From positions 1 to 56,373 of the forward strand of contig NZ_WKCB01000033.1 of NCBI RefSeq assembly GCF_021606685.1: a DNA stretch of 56,373 bases. Reading direction: 5' to 3'. The notes under the pieces were generated by a model. It worked only from the letters and a program-made list of their open reading frames with translations, had not been told where the DNA came from and did no database searches. Both the position numbers and the translations under genes were made by a program. The DNA comes from Pseudomonas syringae. Its GTDB lineage: Bacteria > Pseudomonadota > Gammaproteobacteria > Pseudomonadales > Pseudomonadaceae. The number at the start of each line of letters is the position of its first letter. Within the stretch, counting starts at the first letter, position 1. This document shows positions 1 through 9,022 of the stretch, in pieces.

Positions 1-34
1 CTGCCGGCTTGAGCCGCGCGGGCATGGAGTGCAG

Positions 35-247
35 ATGCCAGCTCTATACGTGATGATTCCGGCGGCGCTGCTGTTGGTGGGGGTCGCCATTTACATCTTC
101 TTCTGGGCGGTGGACAGCGGCCAGTACGATGACCTCGACGGCCCGGCGCACAGCGTGCTGTTCGACGACCAGGACCCCAACCACCTGGCGGCCATCGACG
201 AGGCCAACGGGCCGCAACAACCACCCCAAGACCCGCCCCATGCTTGA
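35..247 (+). CDS. ccoS: CcoS, cbb3-type cytochrome oxidase assembly protein
   Basis: Small inner-membrane protein needed for maturation of cbb3-type cytochrome c oxidase. The 70-residue product has one membrane segment (about residues 5-24) followed by the FFWAVDSGQYDDLD motif (22-35) typical of CcoS and an acidic, Pro/Gln-rich tail. I chose the ATG at 35 rather than the in-frame GTG at 29 because the family begins MPALY. Its end overlaps the next start by 8 bp (ATGCTTGA), so the two are translationally coupled. The preceding ccoGHI-type genes would lie outside the window; this is inferred from family context. Confidence 0.93.
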   Translation: MPALYVMIPAALLLVGVAIYIFFWAVDSGQYDDLDGPAHSVLFDDQDPNHLAAIDEANGPQQPPQDPPHA

Positions 248-923
248 GCTGGCGCCACTGCTGGTCTCTGCGTTAATCCTTGGCCTGCTCGGCGGCGGGC
301 ATTGCCTCGGCATGTGCGGCGGGTTGATGGGCGCACTGACCCTGGCGATTCCCAAGGACCAACGCAACCGCCGTTTTCGCCTGCTGCTGGCGTACAACCT
401 GGGGCGCATCCTCAGCTATGCGACTGCCGGGCTGCTGATCGGCCTGGCCGGTTGGGCGGTGGCCAACAGCCCGGCAGCGATGTTCATGCGCGTGCTCGCC
501 GGCTTGCTGTTGATCAGCATGGGTTTATACCTCGCCGGTTGGTGGAGCGGCCTGACCCGCCTTGAAAGCCTCGGGCGCGGCCTGTGGCGCTACATACAGC
601 CGGTCGCCAACCGTTTGCTGCCGGTGTCCAGCCTGCCGCGCGCGTTGCTGCTGGGCGCGCTGTGGGGCTGGCTGCCGTGCGGGTTGGTCTACAGCACCCT
701 GCTGTGGGCCGCGAGCCAGGGCAATGCGCTGGACAGTGCCGCGCTGATGCTCGCATTCGGCCTGGGCACCTGGCCGGTGCTGCTGGCCACCGGGCTGGCG
801 GCGGAACGGGTCACCGCGCTGTTGCGCAAACGCAGCGTGCGCATGGCCGGTGGGTTACTGGTGATCCTGTTTGGGATCTGGACGTTGCCCGGTCCACACC
901 AGCACTGGCTAATGGGCCACTAA
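240..923 (+). CDS. TauE/SafE-like membrane protein of the cbb3 assembly cluster
   Basis: Polytopic membrane protein of 227 residues from the sulfite exporter TauE/SafE-like group that commonly follows ccoS in Pseudomonas. The N-terminal GGGHCLGMCGG motif (about 18-28) with two cysteines in the membrane resembles metal-handling cbb3 assembly proteins. About six hydrophobic helices are visible, with an LPCGLVY motif in the second half. The start at 240 overlaps ccoS. A role in copper or thiol handling during oxidase maturation is inferred from position and not shown by the sequence. The annotated sulfite export function should not be taken literally. Confidence 0.8.
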   Translation: MLELAPLLVSALILGLLGGGHCLGMCGGLMGALTLAIPKDQRNRRFRLLLAYNLGRILSYATAGLLIGLAGWAVANSPAAMFMRVLAGLLLISMGLYLAGWWSGLTRLESLGRGLWRYIQPVANRLLPVSSLPRALLLGALWGWLPCGLVYSTLLWAASQGNALDSAALMLAFGLGTWPVLLATGLAAERVTALLRKRSVRMAGGLLVILFGIWTLPGPHQHWLMGH

Positions 924-952
924 AAGGCGATGTGGCAAAGCGCCGCTCCCCG

Positions 953-994
953 TTGATGCAAATCAACATGGCCTGGCGGCCACGCCCCTAGACT
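953..994 (+). promoter_or_regulatory. Anr-dependent promoter of hemN (Anr box plus -10)
   Basis: TTGATGCAAATCAA at 953-966 is a perfect match to the FNR/Anr consensus TTGAT-N4-ATCAA. A TAGACT -10 element lies at 989-994. The box centre (959.5) is about 41.5 bp upstream of the expected start near 1001, the spacing of a class II FNR-activated promoter. This predicts low-oxygen activation of hemN by the Anr protein encoded 2 kb downstream. Confidence 0.9.
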
Positions 995-1026
995 CGGCCC
1001 ACTAGCCTATCCGGGGGACCGCCCGC

Positions 1027-2409
1027 ATGCTCGACGCCATTCGTTGGGACACCGATCTGATTCACCGTTACGACCTGGCGGGACCGCGCTACACGTCCTA
1101 CCCCACCGCCGTACAATTCGACAGCCAGGTCGGCACCTTCGACCTGCTCCATGCGCTGCGCGACAGCCGCAAGGCCACGCGGCCGTTGTCGGTCTATGTG
1201 CATGTGCCGTTCTGCGCGAACATTTGCTACTACTGCGCCTGCAACAAAGTGGTAACCAAAGACCGTGGCCGCGCCCAGGCCTACCTGCAACGCCTGGAGC
1301 AGGAAATCCAGTTGGTGGCCTGCCACCTCGACCCGAAACAGCCGGTCGAGCAACTGCACTTTGGCGGCGGCACACCGACTTTTCTCAGCCACGACGAACT
1401 GCGCCAAGTCATGGGCAGCCTGCGCCAGCACTTCAATTTGCAGGGCGATGATTCCGGCGACTACGGTATCGAGATCGACCCGCGCGAAGCCGACTGGGCG
1501 ACCATGGGCCTACTGCGCGAACTGGGCTTCAACCGCGTCAGCATCGGCGTGCAGGACCTCGACCCGGACGTGCAACGGGCGGTCAACCGCCTGCAAAGCC
1601 TGGAAGAAACCCGCGCGGTGATCGACGCAGCGCGCACCTTGCAGTTTCGCTCAATCAATATCGACCTGATCTACGGCCTGCCCAAGCAGACGCCGATCAA
1701 CTTCGCGCGCACCGTGGAAGAAGTGATCAAGCTGCAACCCGACCGCCTGTCGGTGTTCAACTATGCGCACCTGCCGGAGCGTTTCATGCCCCAGCGGCGC
1801 ATCAACAGCGACGATTTGCCCTCCCCGGCCGCCAAGCTCCTGATGCTGCAAACCACCATTGAACAGCTGACGCAGGCCGGCTACCGCTACATCGGCATGG
1901 ACCACTTCGCGCTGCCGGACGACGAACTCGCCATCGCCCAGGAAGAAGGCACCTTGCAGCGCAACTTCCAGGGCTACACCACCCACGGGCATTGCGACCT
2001 GATCGGGCTGGGCGTGTCGGCCATCAGCCAGATCGGCGACTTGTATTGCCAGAACACCAGTGACCTCAGCGCCTACCAGAACACCCTGGCCGGCGCGCAG
2101 TTGGCCACCAGCCGTGGCTTGCGCTGCACCACGGATGATCGGTTGCGACGGGAAGTGATTCAGCAGTTGATCTGCACATTCAACTTGGCATTCGAGCCGA
2201 TTGAACAGACCTTCAACATTGATTTTCGCGGGTATTTCGACGACGTTTGGCCGCAACTCGAGGCTATGGCGCACGACGGCCTGATCGAACTGGATGCCCA
2301 GGGCATCCGCGTGCTGCCGGCCGGACGGCTGCTGGTACGCTCGGTGTGCATGGTGTTCGATGCCTATCTGGAGCACCAGAATCGGCAGCGATTTTCCCGC
2401 GTGATCTAG
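1027..2409 (+). CDS. hemN: HemN, oxygen-independent coproporphyrinogen III oxidase
   Basis: Radical SAM enzyme converting coproporphyrinogen III to protoporphyrinogen IX without oxygen, in cytoplasmic haem synthesis. The 460-residue length is normal. The 4Fe-4S cluster motif is C63-x3-C67-x2-C70 with a further Cys at 72, and the SAM-binding GGGTPTFLS follows near 114. The HemN C-terminal domain fills the last third. A GGGGGA ribosome site sits 8 bp before the ATG. The promoter has a perfect Anr box, which fits its role in anaerobic or microaerobic growth. Its TAG stop (2407-2409) directly abuts the stop codon of the convergent next gene. Confidence 0.97.
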   Translation: MLDAIRWDTDLIHRYDLAGPRYTSYPTAVQFDSQVGTFDLLHALRDSRKATRPLSVYVHVPFCANICYYCACNKVVTKDRGRAQAYLQRLEQEIQLVACHLDPKQPVEQLHFGGGTPTFLSHDELRQVMGSLRQHFNLQGDDSGDYGIEIDPREADWATMGLLRELGFNRVSIGVQDLDPDVQRAVNRLQSLEETRAVIDAARTLQFRSINIDLIYGLPKQTPINFARTVEEVIKLQPDRLSVFNYAHLPERFMPQRRINSDDLPSPAAKLLMLQTTIEQLTQAGYRYIGMDHFALPDDELAIAQEEGTLQRNFQGYTTHGHCDLIGLGVSAISQIGDLYCQNTSDLSAYQNTLAGAQLATSRGLRCTTDDRLRREVIQQLICTFNLAFEPIEQTFNIDFRGYFDDVWPQLEAMAHDGLIELDAQGIRVLPAGRLLVRSVCMVFDAYLEHQNRQRFSRVI

Positions 2410-2877
2410 TTACATCGCCAGCGAGGCGGCCTTGAGCGCGCCATCGGCGCTCATGCTTTTCATCGCCTTGAGCAGGGAGCCCTGGGCGGTCATCAAACCC
2501 GCCTGCAGGGAACTGATGGCGCCCTGAATGTTGTTGGTCTTAACCCGGATCTGTTCCGGGGTCAGGCTATTGTTGGTCGCGACCGCCTGGAGCTCAGCCA
2601 TTTTCTCGGCGATCTGTTGCTTGAGCTTGCGGATCATTTTGAGGATCTGTTTGACGCTGTCGTCCAGGCCGCTGTCGTCGATATCCGAGTTGGCCTTACT
2701 GGCCACCGCCACCGCCTTGAACGCCGCGCCGGAAATGGTCACCGTCACGCCTTCCACCACCTTGGTTTCAGCCGCCGGTGCAGTGGGTTGGGCCTTTACC
2801 GCGGTTTCGGCCGTTGACTTAGCGTCCGGTACTGTAGGAACTCGGATGGCAGGATTGTAGGCAGCGATGACAGACAT
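2410..2877 (-). CDS. Conserved hypothetical protein, Ala/Lys-rich helical
   Basis: I do not recognise a named family. The 155-residue product has no signal peptide or membrane segment. Residues 1-45 are Ala/Pro/Thr-rich and probably disordered. Residues about 70-105 form a strongly predicted amphipathic or coiled-coil helix (SVKQILKMIRKLKQQIAEKM), and the C-terminal third is helical with Met/Ser/Ala-rich turns. The same position between hemN and anr holds an unnamed gene in other pseudomonads, as I recall. Transcription diverges from anr, and a 20-bp palindrome lies 30 bp before its start. Convergence with hemN leaves no base between the two stop codons. Confidence 0.75.
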   Translation of the reverse strand: MSVIAAYNPAIRVPTVPDAKSTAETAVKAQPTAPAAETKVVEGVTVTISGAAFKAVAVASKANSDIDDSGLDDSVKQILKMIRKLKQQIAEKMAELQAVATNNSLTPEQIRVKTNNIQGAISSLQAGLMTAQGSLLKAMKSMSADGALKAASLAM

Positions 2878-2906
2878 GGTCCGTGCTCCGGCGTGTAGGA
2901 ATGCCC

Positions 2907-2926
2907 TTGTATCGGCCCCGATACAA
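2907..2926. promoter_or_regulatory. 20-bp palindrome between the hypothetical gene and anr
   Basis: TTGTATCGGCCCCGATACAA has two perfect 9-bp arms separated by CC. It lies 30 bp upstream of the minus-strand hypothetical gene and about 100 bp upstream of anr. It does not match the Anr consensus (TTGAT-N4-ATCAA). It looks like an operator for a dimeric regulator; the identity is unknown. Confidence 0.5.
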
Positions 2927-3028
2927 AATTCTTTATACCGCTGCCGGTTTTTTGTACAGGCTGGCCTCAGCGCCCCCCAGTGCGTTACCCTTACGTCTTA
3001 TGTGTGTTTTCCCACAAGGATTTAAGAA

Positions 3029-3763
3029 ATGTCCGAGCCAGTCAAACTGCGCGCTCACAGCCAGGCCCATTGCAAGGATTGCAGCCTGGCCCCCCTCTGC
3101 CTGCCACTTTCGCTGAATCTGGAAGACATGGATGCGCTGGACGATATCGTTAAACGCGGTCGCCCCCTGAAAAAAGGCGAGTTTCTGTTTCGCCAGGGTG
3201 ACAAGTTCGATTCGGTCTATGCAGTACGCTCGGGTGCCTTGAAGACATTCAGCCTCAGCGACGGCGGCGAAGAGCAGATCACCGGTTTCCACCTGCCCAG
3301 CGAACTGGTCGGGTTGTCGGGCATGGACACCGAGATTCACCCGGTGTCGGCTCAGGCGCTGGAGACTACGTCAGTGTGCGAAATCCCCTTCGAACGCCTG
3401 GACGAACTGGCCCTGCAATTGCCGCAATTGCGCCGCCAACTGATGCGCGTGATGAGCCGCGAGATCCGCGACGACCAACAGATGATGCTGCTGCTGTCGA
3501 AGAAAACCGCCGACGAGCGCATCGCTACGTTCCTGGTCAACCTGTCGGCGCGGTTCCGTGCCCGCGGTTTCTCGGCCAACCAGTTCCGCCTGAGCATGTC
3601 GCGCAATGAAATCGGCAACTACCTGGGCCTCGCGGTGGAAACCGTGTCCCGCGTGTTTACCCGCTTCCAGCAGAACGAGCTGATCGCCGCCGAGGGCAAG
3701 GAAGTGCATATCCTCGACCCGATCCAACTGTGCGCGCTGGCCGGTGGCTCCCTGGAAAGTTGA
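3029..3763 (+). CDS. anr: Anr, oxygen-sensing FNR-type transcription regulator
   Basis: Global regulator of anaerobic and microaerobic genes. The 244-residue protein has the N-terminal cluster ligands C15-x2-C18-x5-C24 and a fourth cysteine at 117, forming the oxygen-labile 4Fe-4S cluster. A cyclic-nucleotide-type effector domain spans about 30-150. The helix-turn-helix at about 190-212 has the recognition residues E204, S207 and R208 (ETVSR), matching FNR specificity for TTGAT half-sites. A perfect target sits upstream of hemN in this window. I found no Anr box in its own upstream region, so autoregulation is not supported here. Confidence 0.97.
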   Translation: MSEPVKLRAHSQAHCKDCSLAPLCLPLSLNLEDMDALDDIVKRGRPLKKGEFLFRQGDKFDSVYAVRSGALKTFSLSDGGEEQITGFHLPSELVGLSGMDTEIHPVSAQALETTSVCEIPFERLDELALQLPQLRRQLMRVMSREIRDDQQMMLLLSKKTADERIATFLVNLSARFRARGFSANQFRLSMSRNEIGNYLGLAVETVSRVFTRFQQNELIAAEGKEVHILDPIQLCALAGGSLES

Positions 3764-3843
3764 CGTAACGGCTTGCGGCCGCGCCAATCGGCGAGGCCGC
3801 AGGTATACTTCGAGTCCGTTTTCAGCTCCAGGACTCTTCGACG

Positions 3844-4392
3844 ATGACCTTCGATTCGTTCGACATCAAATCCCTGATCCGCCCTGTCATCGACTTCCCC
3901 AAGCCTGGGGTAATCTTTCGCGACATCACCCCGTTGTTCCAATCGCCCAGGGCCCTGCGCCTGGTTGCCGATACCTTTGCCCAGCGCTATGTCGAAGCCG
4001 ATTTCAGCCATATTGGCGCGATGGATGCGCGCGGCTTTCTGATTGGTTCGATCATTGCCTACCAACTGAACAAACCGCTGATCCTGTTCCGCAAACAAGG
4101 CAAGCTGCCCGCAGACGTGCTGGCCGAGGGTTACCAGACCGAATACGGCGAGGCCTTCCTGGAAGTGCACGCCGACAGCCTGTGCGAAGGCGATTCAGTG
4201 CTGATGTTCGATGACCTGATCGCCACCGGCGGCACCTTGATAGCGGCGGCCAACCTGGTGCGGCGCATGGGTGCGAAGATTTTCGAAGCGGCGGCGATTA
4301 TCGACCTGCCGGAACTGGGCGGCTCGCAGCGTTTGGAAGACATGGGGATTCCAACGTTTTGCCTGACGCAGTTTGCCCTGACCGAACGTTAA
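3844..4392 (+). CDS. apt: Apt, adenine phosphoribosyltransferase
   Basis: Purine salvage enzyme making AMP from adenine and PRPP. The 182-residue length is usual. The PRPP-binding motif [14 protein letters not shown] lies at 119-132, and the flexible loop region (LFRKQGKLP) at 81-89. A TATACT -10-like element lies at 3804-3809. It is transcribed in the same direction as anr, 80 bp downstream, but probably independently. A REPIN repeat lies directly after its stop. The order anr-apt matches P. aeruginosa as I recall it. Confidence 0.96.
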   Translation: MTFDSFDIKSLIRPVIDFPKPGVIFRDITPLFQSPRALRLVADTFAQRYVEADFSHIGAMDARGFLIGSIIAYQLNKPLILFRKQGKLPADVLAEGYQTEYGEAFLEVHADSLCEGDSVLMFDDLIATGGTLIAAANLVRRMGAKIFEAAAIIDLPELGGSQRLEDMGIPTFCLTQFALTER

Positions 4393-4423
4393 CCCTGGTC
4401 CCGCCAGCAACACACACCCATAT

Positions 4424-4506
4424 GGGAGCGGGCTTGCTCGCGAACGCGGTGGTTCAGTCGACGTATCTGTGACTGACACACTGCATTCGCGAGCAAGCCC
4501 GCTCCC
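4424..4506. repeat. REPIN: inverted pair of REP sequences
   Basis: Two 21-bp arms, GGGAGCGGGCTTGCTCGCGAA at 4424-4444 and its perfect reverse complement at 4486-4506 (first 20 bases shown as motif start), flank a 41-bp loop. This is the palindromic REP-pair form common in P. fluorescens genomes. It lies between the convergent apt and recR and may also act as a transcript end. Confidence 0.9.
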
Positions 4507-4528
4507 ACATTTTGTTTCGCCGCGTGGT

Positions 4529-5131
4529 TTAAAGCGCGATCGGCTTACGGCCGGCGAACGAGTGCGCCAAGGTCCCGCCATCCACCAACTCCAGCTCACC
4601 CCCCAACGGCACGCCATGGGCGATGCGCGAGGTGATCAGGCCTTTGTTGGTCAGCAGTTGGGCGATGTAATGCGCGGTCGCCTCACCTTCCACCGTAGGG
4701 TTGGTGGCCAGGATCACTTCGGTGAAACTGCCCTGCTCTTCGATCCGCGCCACCAGCTGCGGAATACCGATAGCCTCCGGGCCCAGGCCGTCCAGCGGCG
4801 ACAGATGGCCCTTGAGCACAAAATAGCGCCCGCGATAACCGGTCTGTTCCACCGCATACACGTCCATCGGCCCTTCCACCACGCACAACAGCGTGTCGTC
4901 GCGGCGCGGGTCGGCGCATTGCGGGCAGAGATCTTCTTCAGTGAGGGTCCGGCACTGGCGGCAGTGGCCTACGCCTGTCATGGCCTGGCTCAGGGCCTGG
5001 GCCAACCGGGTGCCGCCGCTGCGGTCACGCTCCAGCAGTTGCAGCGCCATGCGTTGGGCGGTTTTCTGGCCTACGCCCGGCAACGTGCGCAGGGCGTCGA
5101 TCAGTTGGCGAATCAGGGGGCTGAAGCTCAT
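4529..5131 (-). CDS. recR: RecR, recombination mediator protein
   Basis: RecFOR pathway protein that helps load RecA at gaps. The 200-residue product has an N-terminal helix-hairpin-helix (about 8-35), a C4 zinc finger (C57, C60, C69, C72) and a Toprim domain (about 78-175). I chose the ATG at 5131 (MSFSPLI), the family start, instead of one 6 codons upstream. It usually follows ebfC directly. Here an oxidoreductase gene and a terminator separate it from ebfC-dnaX, so it must be transcribed separately or with that oxidoreductase, whose stop is 66 bp upstream. Confidence 0.96.
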   Translation of the reverse strand: MSFSPLIRQLIDALRTLPGVGQKTAQRMALQLLERDRSGGTRLAQALSQAMTGVGHCRQCRTLTEEDLCPQCADPRRDDTLLCVVEGPMDVYAVEQTGYRGRYFVLKGHLSPLDGLGPEAIGIPQLVARIEEQGSFTEVILATNPTVEGEATAHYIAQLLTNKGLITSRIAHGVPLGGELELVDGGTLAHSFAGRKPIAL

Positions 5132-5197
5132 GGGCGAATGGTCCGACAAAACAACGAGACGCGGTTTATACCCGCGCCCCGGATTAGCGTCAAATCC

Positions 5198-6232
5198 TCA
5201 GTCTTGCGCGACACGCACCACCAACTTGCCGAAGTTGCGCCCTTCCAGCAAACCGATGAAGGCTTCGGGCGCCTGCTCCAGGCCATCAACCACGTCCTCG
5301 CGGAACTTGATCTTGCCGTCGCGCACCCACGGCGCCATGGCACTGAGGAACTCTGGCTGGCGGTCACCGTAGTCATCGAACACGATAAAACCCTGGATGC
5401 GAACACGCTTGGTCAGCAAGGTGCGCTGCAATGCGGGCAGCCGGTCAGGGCCACTGGGCGCTTCATGCGCGTTGTAGCCGGCGATCAAGCCGCACAGCGG
5501 AATGCGCGCCTTGGGGTTGAGCAGCGGTACTACCGCGTCAAACACCTTGCCGCCGACGTTCTCGAAGTAGATATCCACGCCGTTGAAGCACGCCTGAGCC
5601 AGTTCATCGGCGAAATGCTCGCTCTTGTGGTCGATGCAGGCATCAAACCCCAGTTCATCCACGACATAGCGGCACTTGTCGGCGCCACCGGCGATACCGA
5701 CCACACGCAAGCCTTTTTGCTTGGCCACCTGCCCCACCACCGAGCCCACGGCGCCAGACGCTGCCGCCACCACGAGGGTTTCCCCGGCCTTGGGCTGGCC
5801 AATGTCCATCAGGCCCATGTAGGCGGTCATGCCCGGCATGCCGAGTACGCCCAAGGCCATGGACGGGCTGGCCAGGCCCTTGGGCACCGGCATCAGGTTG
5901 CGGCCGTCGCTAATGCTGTGGCTCTGCCAGCCGGTAGCACCCACCACCAGGTCGCCCACTTCGAATTTCGGATTACGCGACTGTTCGATACGGCTGACGG
6001 CCCCACCGGTCATCACCTCATCAATTTCCACCGGCGCTGCGTAGGACGGAGCGTCGCTCATGCGCCCGCGCATGTAGGGATCAAGGGACAGGTACAGGGT
6101 TTTCAGCAGGACCTGGCCGTCCGCCAACTCCGGCAGGTTGACGCGCTCCAGGCGAAAATTTTCCGGGGTCGGCGCGCCCTGGGGGCGCGAGACCAGCACG
6201 ATGCGTTGGTTGAGAATCGGTTCTTGAGGCAT
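5198..6232 (-). CDS. NADP-dependent MDR oxidoreductase (CurA/leukotriene reductase type)
   Basis: Zinc-free medium-chain reductase of 344 residues acting on double bonds of enones, related to curcumin reductase CurA and leukotriene B4 12-hydroxydehydrogenase; the true substrate is unknown. The Rossmann motif AASGAVGSVVGQVAKQKG is in the middle, and no catalytic zinc cysteines are present. The ATG at 6232 was chosen because of the AGGAGC ribosome site just upstream and because the family begins MPQEPILNQRIVL; an open frame extends 45 codons further but lies in repeat-like DNA. It interrupts the usual ebfC-recR pairing. Confidence 0.9.
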   Translation of the reverse strand: MPQEPILNQRIVLVSRPQGAPTPENFRLERVNLPELADGQVLLKTLYLSLDPYMRGRMSDAPSYAAPVEIDEVMTGGAVSRIEQSRNPKFEVGDLVVGATGWQSHSISDGRNLMPVPKGLASPSMALGVLGMPGMTAYMGLMDIGQPKAGETLVVAAASGAVGSVVGQVAKQKGLRVVGIAGGADKCRYVVDELGFDACIDHKSEHFADELAQACFNGVDIYFENVGGKVFDAVVPLLNPKARIPLCGLIAGYNAHEAPSGPDRLPALQRTLLTKRVRIQGFIVFDDYGDRQPEFLSAMAPWVRDGKIKFREDVVDGLEQAPEAFIGLLEGRNFGKLVVRVAQD

Positions 6233-6312
6233 CTGGGGCTCCTTTAACGAATGCGTCGGTATAGGGTGCAGACCATGGGGGCAGTGCCGGGGTTCAGCTC
6301 GAGTGACGTATT

Positions 6313-6361
6313 GGCGCGGCTTCGCAGCCCGGCGCAGGCAAACCCTCTTGCCACCAACCAC
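6313..6361. repeat. Degenerate REP-like element
   Basis: The stretch reads like a mutated copy of the 44-bp repeat found at 13086-13129 and 56302-56345. Blocks such as CGCAGCCC, GGCAA, CCC and GCCAC are kept in the same order, with several substitutions. It lies between the oxidoreductase and ebfC. Confidence 0.55.
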
Positions 6362-6394
6362 AAACAAAAATGCCAGGCACTGGGCCTGGCATTT
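6361..6394 (-). terminator. Intrinsic terminator after ebfC
   Basis: The arms AAATGCCAGGC (6368-6378) and GCCTGGCATTT (6384-6394) form a perfect 11-bp stem. Read on the minus strand, the stem is followed by TTTTTGTTTG. It lies 22 bp after the ebfC stop and should end the dnaX-ebfC transcript before the oxidoreductase and recR. Confidence 0.85.
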
Positions 6395-6416
6395 GAGTCT
6401 AGCTAAAGCACGTCAA

Positions 6417-6755
6417 TCAGAACGGCAGTTTCATGCCCGGCGGCAGCTGCATGCCAGCGGTCACGCCACCCATTTTTTCCTGGCTGTTGGCTTCGATCTT
6501 GCGCACGGCATCGTTGACGGCCGAAGCGAACAGCGCTTCGAGCATTTCCAGGTCATCTTCGCCCACGCCTGGCAGCACACTTGGGTCGATGCTCACACGT
6601 TTGATGTCGTGACGACCGGTCATCACCACGCTGACCATATCGCCACCGGCTTTACCGGTGACTTCGGCGTTGGCCAGTTCTTCCTGCATCTTGGCCATCT
6701 TTTCCTGCATCTGCTGCGCCTGCTTCATCAGGCCGGCCATGCCACCTTTCATCAT
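6417..6755 (-). CDS. ebfC: EbfC/YbaB family nucleoid-associated protein
   Basis: Small DNA-binding protein of 112 residues, always found next to dnaX. It starts [20 protein letters not shown], a Met/Gln-rich helix typical of YbaB, followed by the beta-rich dimer core with IKRVSIDP and an [17 protein letters not shown] helix. The ATG at 6755 is the family start; upstream in-frame codons belong to the dnaX tail region. It lies 43 bp after dnaX and is followed by a strong terminator. Confidence 0.95.
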   Translation of the reverse strand: MMKGGMAGLMKQAQQMQEKMAKMQEELANAEVTGKAGGDMVSVVMTGRHDIKRVSIDPSVLPGVGEDDLEMLEALFASAVNDAVRKIEANSQEKMGGVTAGMQLPPGMKLPF

Positions 6756-6798
6756 GGGAATCACCTCAAAAGTACGTGGATCAATTAGTAGCCCGGTG

Positions 6799-8889
6799 TC
6801 ATGACGCCTGGGGCACCGGGGCTTCGACGGGTTCAATAGTATCGTGACGGACGACCGCACCGAACTGTTGCATCATTTGCTGGATGAGCGGATCGCCGTG
6901 GATCGAATCCTCGGCTTCACGCTGGCGGTTGATACGCCGACGTGTAGCAGCCTGGGCCGGGGTTTCCTGCTCAGGCTTGATCAGTTCGATGGCGATGGTC
7001 AGCGTGCGCTCATGGTACTGGTTCAGCGCATCATTGAGGCGCCGCTGCTGGGTCGCGTTGAACAAGGCGCTGTGAGCCGGGTCCAGGTGCAACAGCCAGT
7101 GGTCGCCATCAACTGCGATCAGGGTGCAGTTGGCGGCGATGCTGCCGGTCATGCCGGAGATTGGCAATTTCGGAAACAATTCCAACCATTGCAGGGCCAG
7201 GCCAGTGGCGGGCGCCGCTGCAGGCTCCGCTTCGGGCTCCGGGGCCGGTTCGGCAGTGTGTTCGCTGGCCAAATCGTCCAGGTAGCTGTAGGCCGAATCC
7301 ATGTCCGGCTCGATGTAGTCTTCGTCCAGTGGCGGCTCGTCGTCGAGGTCGATACCTGGCGTAGCGGCCTCGACCTGAGCCACCGTCTGCTCCGGCACGG
7401 GGGCGGCGACCCACTCGGGGGCATCCGGCACCACGCTGTCGGGCGTCGGCGCCGGCATCGGGATCAGTTCGGGCTGTTCGCCGGCGGTTTCCAGCACCGG
7501 CTCCACATAGGGCTGCTGCTCCGGTTCAACCTCGACCTGGGCCTCTACCGGGTCATTCCAGGGCAGGTCGACGACGGCCACAGGCTCGGGCTCGGGCTCG
7601 GGCTCGGGCACCACTACCGGCTCGGGCTCGGGCTCAGGCGCTGCAACCACCGGCGCAGGCGCAGGCACCGGCGCAACTGGCGCGGGCGCGGGCGCAGCAA
7701 CCACTGGCGCAACAACCGCCGCGCCAGCCACTGGTTTGGCGGAATCAACTGTGGCCTGGCTGATCCCCACTGGCTTTAGCGGCTGTCTCGGCGCATCGGC
7801 AGAATCGGCGGGCCGGAAGGCCAACATCCGCAGCAGGACCATTTCGAAGCCACCGCGCGGGTCGGGCGCCAGGGGCAGGTCCCGACGGCCGATCAGGCCC
7901 ATCTGGTAGTAAAACTGTACATCTTCGGCTGGCAGCGCCTGGGCCAGGGCCAGCACGCGGTCGCGGTCGCCATGGCCGTTGTCGACCCCCTCAGGCAAAG
8001 CCTGGGCGATGGCAACGCGGTGCAGCACATTGAGGATTTCCGAGAGCACGCCGTTCCAGTCAGGGCCTTGCTCCGACAGGTGGCGCACCGCTTCGAGCAA
8101 CGCCTTGGCATCGCCTTCGATCAGCGCGTGCAGCACGTCGAACACTTGACCGTGATCGAGGGTGCCGAGCATGGCGCGCACATCGGCGGCCATGACCTTG
8201 CCTTCACCGAAGGCGATGGCCTGGTCGGTAAGGCTCATGGCGTCACGCATCGAACCGTCGGCAGCGCGGCCGAGCAGCCACAGCGCGTCGTCTTCGAACG
8301 GCACATTCTCGACGCCCAGCACGTGGGTCAAATGCTCGACCACACGCTCGGGGGTCATGTTTTTCAGGGAAAACTGCAGGCACCGCGACAGGATAGTTGC
8401 CGGAAGCTTCTGCGGGTCGGTGGTCGCCAGGATGAATTTGACGTAGGGCGGCGGCTCTTCCAGGGTTTTCAACAGCGCGTTGAAAGAGTGGCTGGAAAGC
8501 ATGTGCACTTCGTCGATCAGGTAGACCTTGAAGCGGCCACGGCTGGGCGCGTACTGCACGTTGTCGAGCAGCTCGCGGGTGTCTTCGACCTTGGTGCGGC
8601 TGGCGGCGTCGATCTCGATCAGGTCGACGAAACGCCCTTCGTCGATTTCCTTGCACACCGAACAGGTGCCGCACGGCGTCGAAGTGATACCGGTTTCACA
8701 GTTCAGGCATTTGGCAATGATGCGCGCAATGGTGGTCTTGCCCACGCCCCGGGTCCCGGTGAACAGGTAGGCGTGGTGCAGCCGTTGGCTGTCCAAGGCA
8801 TTGATCAGAGCCTTGAGCACATGGGTCTGGCCGACCATTTCGCGGAACGAGCGCGGACGCCATTTACGTGCAAGAACCTGATAACTCAT
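6799..8889 (-). CDS. dnaX: DnaX, DNA polymerase III tau/gamma subunit
   Basis: Clamp-loader ATPase and organiser of the replicative polymerase. The 696-residue protein has Walker A GTRGVGKT at 45-52, zinc-binding cysteines at about 64-79 (CGTCSVC), Walker B LIDEVHML near 125, and a sensor motif with SRCLQF. A long Ala/Pro/Glu/Val linker (about 395-600) includes tandem EPEPEPEP blocks encoded by near-perfect 6-bp DNA repeats around 7585-7640. The C-terminal tau domain binds the polymerase. The start [10 protein letters not shown] is the family start. I looked for but did not find the A-rich slippery sequence that gives the gamma form in E. coli. Confidence 0.97.
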   Translation of the reverse strand: MSYQVLARKWRPRSFREMVGQTHVLKALINALDSQRLHHAYLFTGTRGVGKTTIARIIAKCLNCETGITSTPCGTCSVCKEIDEGRFVDLIEIDAASRTKVEDTRELLDNVQYAPSRGRFKVYLIDEVHMLSSHSFNALLKTLEEPPPYVKFILATTDPQKLPATILSRCLQFSLKNMTPERVVEHLTHVLGVENVPFEDDALWLLGRAADGSMRDAMSLTDQAIAFGEGKVMAADVRAMLGTLDHGQVFDVLHALIEGDAKALLEAVRHLSEQGPDWNGVLSEILNVLHRVAIAQALPEGVDNGHGDRDRVLALAQALPAEDVQFYYQMGLIGRRDLPLAPDPRGGFEMVLLRMLAFRPADSADAPRQPLKPVGISQATVDSAKPVAGAAVVAPVVAAPAPAPVAPVPAPAPVVAAPEPEPEPVVVPEPEPEPEPVAVVDLPWNDPVEAQVEVEPEQQPYVEPVLETAGEQPELIPMPAPTPDSVVPDAPEWVAAPVPEQTVAQVEAATPGIDLDDEPPLDEDYIEPDMDSAYSYLDDLASEHTAEPAPEPEAEPAAAPATGLALQWLELFPKLPISGMTGSIAANCTLIAVDGDHWLLHLDPAHSALFNATQQRRLNDALNQYHERTLTIAIELIKPEQETPAQAATRRRINRQREAEDSIHGDPLIQQMMQQFGAVVRHDTIEPVEAPVPQAS

Positions 8890-9022
8890 CGAAAACCGTC
8901 GCAACTGGGAAGCGGAAGCCGGTAATGCTAGCGGAGCAAGGGGGAAATTGCATCCGGCACGCTCGCCTAATCTGACTAAGCTCTGCTGATTGGCCCCGAA
9001 AAGGCCTGAACCCGGAGAGTGT

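Noticed and set aside
2878..3028. Possible Anr autoregulatory site before anr
   Set aside because: No TTGAT-N4-ATCAA match is present; the only symmetric element has a different half-site.
4469..6247. Plus-strand open frame of nearly 600 codons opposite recR and the oxidoreductase
   Set aside because: It runs through a REPIN arm and two genes on the other strand and shows no recognisable domain.
7585..7640. Repetitive DNA in dnaX (repeated GGGCTC units)
   Set aside because: It encodes the EPEP linker of tau and is in frame. It is low-complexity coding sequence, not an independent repeat element, and I found no slippery frameshift sequence.
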